Assembly: GCF_037969725.1 (NCBI RefSeq)
Contig: NZ_CP150203.1
Location: forward strand, 2,124,001-2,188,000
Reading direction: 5' to 3'
Source of the DNA: Paenibacillus sp. FSL W8-0426
GTDB taxonomy: Bacteria > Bacillota > Bacilli > Paenibacillales > Paenibacillaceae
Length of the DNA stretch: 64,000 nt
This document shows, piece by piece, positions 63,198-64,000 of the stretch. Below the pieces are notes generated by a model that saw only the letters and a program-made list of their open reading frames with translations, did no database searches and was not told where the DNA came from. Every line of letters starts with the position of its first letter. The stretch's first letter is position 1. The position numbers were made by a program, and so were the translations under genes.

Positions 63198-64000
63198 TTA
63201 TTTTTTGACGTTGAATTGTGAAACGAGCTCCTGCAGCTCTTCGGACATGCTGGTCAGGCGGTTCGAAGAATCGACGAGCGTGCTAAGGGAAGACTTCTGC
63301 TCATTCACGGATTCCGAAATTCGCACGCTGCTCTCGGCTGTTTTGCTTACGCTGGCGGACAAGTCGTCGGCGGTTGCCGTCATCTCTTCGGTCCCGGCGG
63401 AGATTTCCTGGGTTGCGCTGGAAACTTCCTGGATTTGCGAAGACACTTTTCTCGCTGCAGCCAAAATATCGTGGAACAGCTGTCCGGTCTCGGCGGCCAC
63501 GGCCAGTCCCGTATCCACTTCGGAAGTACCTTGCTCCATGGCGCGTACAGCCTGTTTGATCTCTCTTTGGATTTCTTCGATGAGCACGGCAATTTGACTC
63601 GTTGCTTGTTCGGACTGTTCGGCCAGCTTGCGAACCTCGCCTGCCACGACGGCAAAACCTCGCCCTTCTTCACCAACGCGGGCAGCTTCGATGGAAGCAT
63701 TCAGGGCAAGCAGGTTGGTTTGGCTTGATATCCCCGAAATGATATTAAGAATATCGCCAATCTCTTGCGAGCGGCTCTCCAGCACTTGGATGGCAGATGC
63801 CGTGTTTTTAACCGACTCGGTAATCAGCGTCATTTGCTCGGAAACCTGATTAACGACGGCATTCCCTTGCTCGGAGCGGCGTTCCATCTCATAGGCTTCG
63901 TCGGCGACATTGGACGAACTGCTGGCAATGGTCTGAATGACGGTAGCCATTTCGTTCATGGCGCGGGCGCTGTCGATGCTGGCCTGCTCTTGGGCGCGAA
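63198..64000 (-). CDS. Methyl-accepting chemotaxis protein, 5' end outside window
   Basis: The visible 267 residues are the cytoplasmic signalling part of a chemoreceptor, open at the right edge (frame [18 protein letters not shown] continues upstream of the first Met). The hairpin tip [20 protein letters not shown] and [18 protein letters not shown] is nearly invariant across the family and contacts CheA and CheW. Long heptad helices follow to the C-terminus NVKK. The sensor domain lies outside the window. No terminator separates it from the synthetase gene downstream, so read-through is possible. Confidence 0.95.
   Translation of the reverse strand, partial: RAQEQASIDSARAMNEMATVIQTIASSSSNVADEAYEMERRSEQGNAVVNQVSEQMTLITESVKNTASAIQVLESRSQEIGDILNIISGISSQTNLLALNASIEAARVGEEGRGFAVVAGEVRKLAEQSEQATSQIAVLIEEIQREIKQAVRAMEQGTSEVDTGLAVAAETGQLFHDILAAARKVSSQIQEVSSATQEISAGTEEMTATADDLSASVSKTAESSVRISESVNEQKSSLSTLVDSSNRLTSMSEELQELVSQFNVKK

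Overview
The window reads like a chromosome segment of a moderately GC-rich Gram-positive of the Bacillales, most likely Paenibacillus. The evidence is strong AGGAGG-type ribosome binding sites with frequent GTG/TTG starts, many short GC stem-loop plus T-run terminators, Bacillus-type genes (ywbE, yneQ, iolS, helD, fucU/rbsD family), and above all two YesM/YesN-type histidine kinase/response regulator pairs next to LplA/LplB/LplC-type sugar ABC transporters, an arrangement very common in Paenibacillus. The genus is inferred, not proven. No rRNA, tRNA, CRISPR array, phage or transposon was seen.

Layout. 1-16 kb: a SNF2-family helicase running off the left edge, an OatA/YrhL-like O-acyltransferase, a GH2 beta-mannosidase with a good cre-like site, a divergent FAD monooxygenase/MarR pair with an operator-like inverted repeat between them, yneQ, a CPA1 Na+/H+ antiporter, iolS, a polysaccharide deacetylase, ywbE, a DUF4269 gene and a permease of unknown substrate. 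16-24 kb: a hairpin-dense intergenic stretch, then sugar-transport cluster 1 (kinase, regulator, two permeases, lipoprotein binding protein) with no glycoside hydrolase. 24-35.7 kb: an unknown membrane protein, then cluster 2, a galactan system: kinase, regulator, binding protein, two permeases, GH53 galactanase without a signal peptide and GH42 beta-galactosidase. The three promoter regions of cluster 2 each carry a pair of direct repeats (core TTGnWTWWnGTGC) exactly 20 bp apart, the probable binding site of the second regulator.

35.8-46.5 kb: malic enzyme with an N-terminal ACT domain overlapping an HD hydrolase gene, an aromatic-acid-exporter-type membrane protein, an FMN split-barrel protein, the RNA polymerase recycling factor HelD, a small unknown protein, an adenine deaminase and a lipoprotein with a glycosidase-like TIM-barrel signature. 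46.5-54 kb: AraC regulator divergent from GH31 alpha-xylosidase, followed by a phosphotransferase-fold kinase and a large GH3 enzyme, consistent with use of xyloglucan-type oligosaccharides; a perfect cre match lies in the divergent region. 54-59.4 kb: an MFS pump preceded by a 17-codon leader reading frame, a MarR-MFS operon read the other way from a consensus promoter overlapped by a perfect palindrome, FucU/RbsD family mutarotase, GNAT acetyltransferase and TraX. 59.4-64 kb: a one-module nonribosomal peptide synthetase with half-condensation, adenylation, carrier and thioester-reductase domains, directly downstream of a chemoreceptor gene that leaves the right edge.

The points most worth following are the cluster 2 operator code, the orphan half-C-A-T-R synthetase, the hairpin-rich region at 16.3-16.5 kb and the leader reading frame before the MFS pump.
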